A stretch of DNA of 5,858 nt from an uncultured Catenibacterium sp. (GTDB taxonomy: Bacteria > Bacillota_I > Bacilli_A > Erysipelotrichales > Coprobacillaceae), in assembly GCF_900764565.1 (NCBI RefSeq), contig NZ_CAAFOM010000224.1, positions 1 to 5,858 on the forward strand, in the 5' to 3' direction. The notes below the pieces were generated by a model, which saw nothing but the letters and a program-made list of their open reading frames with translations, was not told where the DNA came from and did no database searches. The translations under genes and the position numbers were made by a program. Each line of letters starts with the position of its first letter. The stretch's first letter is position 1. Of this stretch, positions 5,818 through 5,858 are shown in pieces.

Positions 5818-5836
5818 ATGTAAAAAAAGTTCGAAG
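5818..5836 (+). CDS. Start of probable EIIC gene, interrupted (ATG followed by TAA) at contig end
   Basis: A strong ribosome binding site TTGGAGGG (GGAGG 5806-5810) lies 7 nt before the ATG at 5818, 19 bp after the EIIB stop. This is where the membrane EIIC gene should begin. The next codon is TAA, and after it the same frame reads KKFEG. A single-base difference (TAA for AAA) would give MKKKFE..., a natural start for a Lac-type EIIC. True sequence ends at about 5836, where adapter begins, so base accuracy here is doubtful. Either the stop is a terminal read error or the gene is truly broken. Too little remains to prove EIIC. Confidence 0.4.
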
Positions 5837-5858
5837 GATCGGAAGAGCACACGTCTGA
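5837..5858. other. Illumina TruSeq adapter contamination
   Basis: The last 22 bases, starting GATCGGAAGAGCACACGTCT, match the TruSeq read-1 3' adapter exactly. The base before it (G at 5836) departs from the adapter's A. This is not genomic DNA and should be trimmed; no gene should be called through it. Confidence 0.97.

Noticed and set aside
1..5858. CRISPR array, tRNA, rRNA or riboswitch
   Set aside because: No regularly spaced repeats, cloverleaf or known aptamer-like structure is visible on either strand.

Overview
The window is low-GC Firmicute DNA. The base composition, GGAGG-type ribosome binding sites and a PTS operon led by a multidomain PRD activator fit a gut Erysipelotrichia/Coprobacillaceae-type organism (for example the Catenibacterium neighbourhood), but that taxonomic guess is inference. 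The last 22 bases match the Illumina TruSeq adapter, so this is the end of a draft contig and not a natural boundary.

Left part (1-738): the C-terminal end of a YhcG/DUF1016-type PDDEXK nuclease, then about 570 bp without an intact gene. That stretch holds a likely terminator, short coding-looking debris in more than one frame, a perfect 9-bp hairpin that reads as a minus-strand terminator, one doubtful 26-codon ORF, and a strong bidirectional terminator at 603-642. It looks like an accessory, turned-over region.

Middle part (739-2023, minus strand): a two-gene operon. A small MazG/phosphoribosyl-ATP-pyrophosphohydrolase-like NTP pyrophosphatase is transcribed first and overlaps by 8 bp an HNH-endonuclease-domain protein whose zinc-knuckle cysteines are all replaced. 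A nucleotide-cleaving enzyme coupled to a nuclease, near another nuclease gene, is the best candidate here for an undescribed (possibly defence) module.

Right part (2140-5836, plus strand): a tightly packed PTS operon. It runs: a LicR/ManR-type transcription activator (two HTH, two PRDs, EIIB-like, EIIA-like); an M42 metallo-aminopeptidase related to FrvX/SgcX; a lactose/cellobiose-type EIIA; a matching EIIB; and the ribosome binding site and ATG of what should be EIIC, cut by the contig end. The expected logic is that EI/HPr phosphorylates EIIA on His78, EIIA passes phosphate to EIIB Cys7, and the missing EIIC imports the sugar. The regulator senses PTS phosphorylation, and the peptidase may process the imported or related amide/peptide-linked substrate. 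The M42-plus-PTS pairing recalls the E. coli frv, sgc and ypd clusters, whose physiological substrates are poorly defined.
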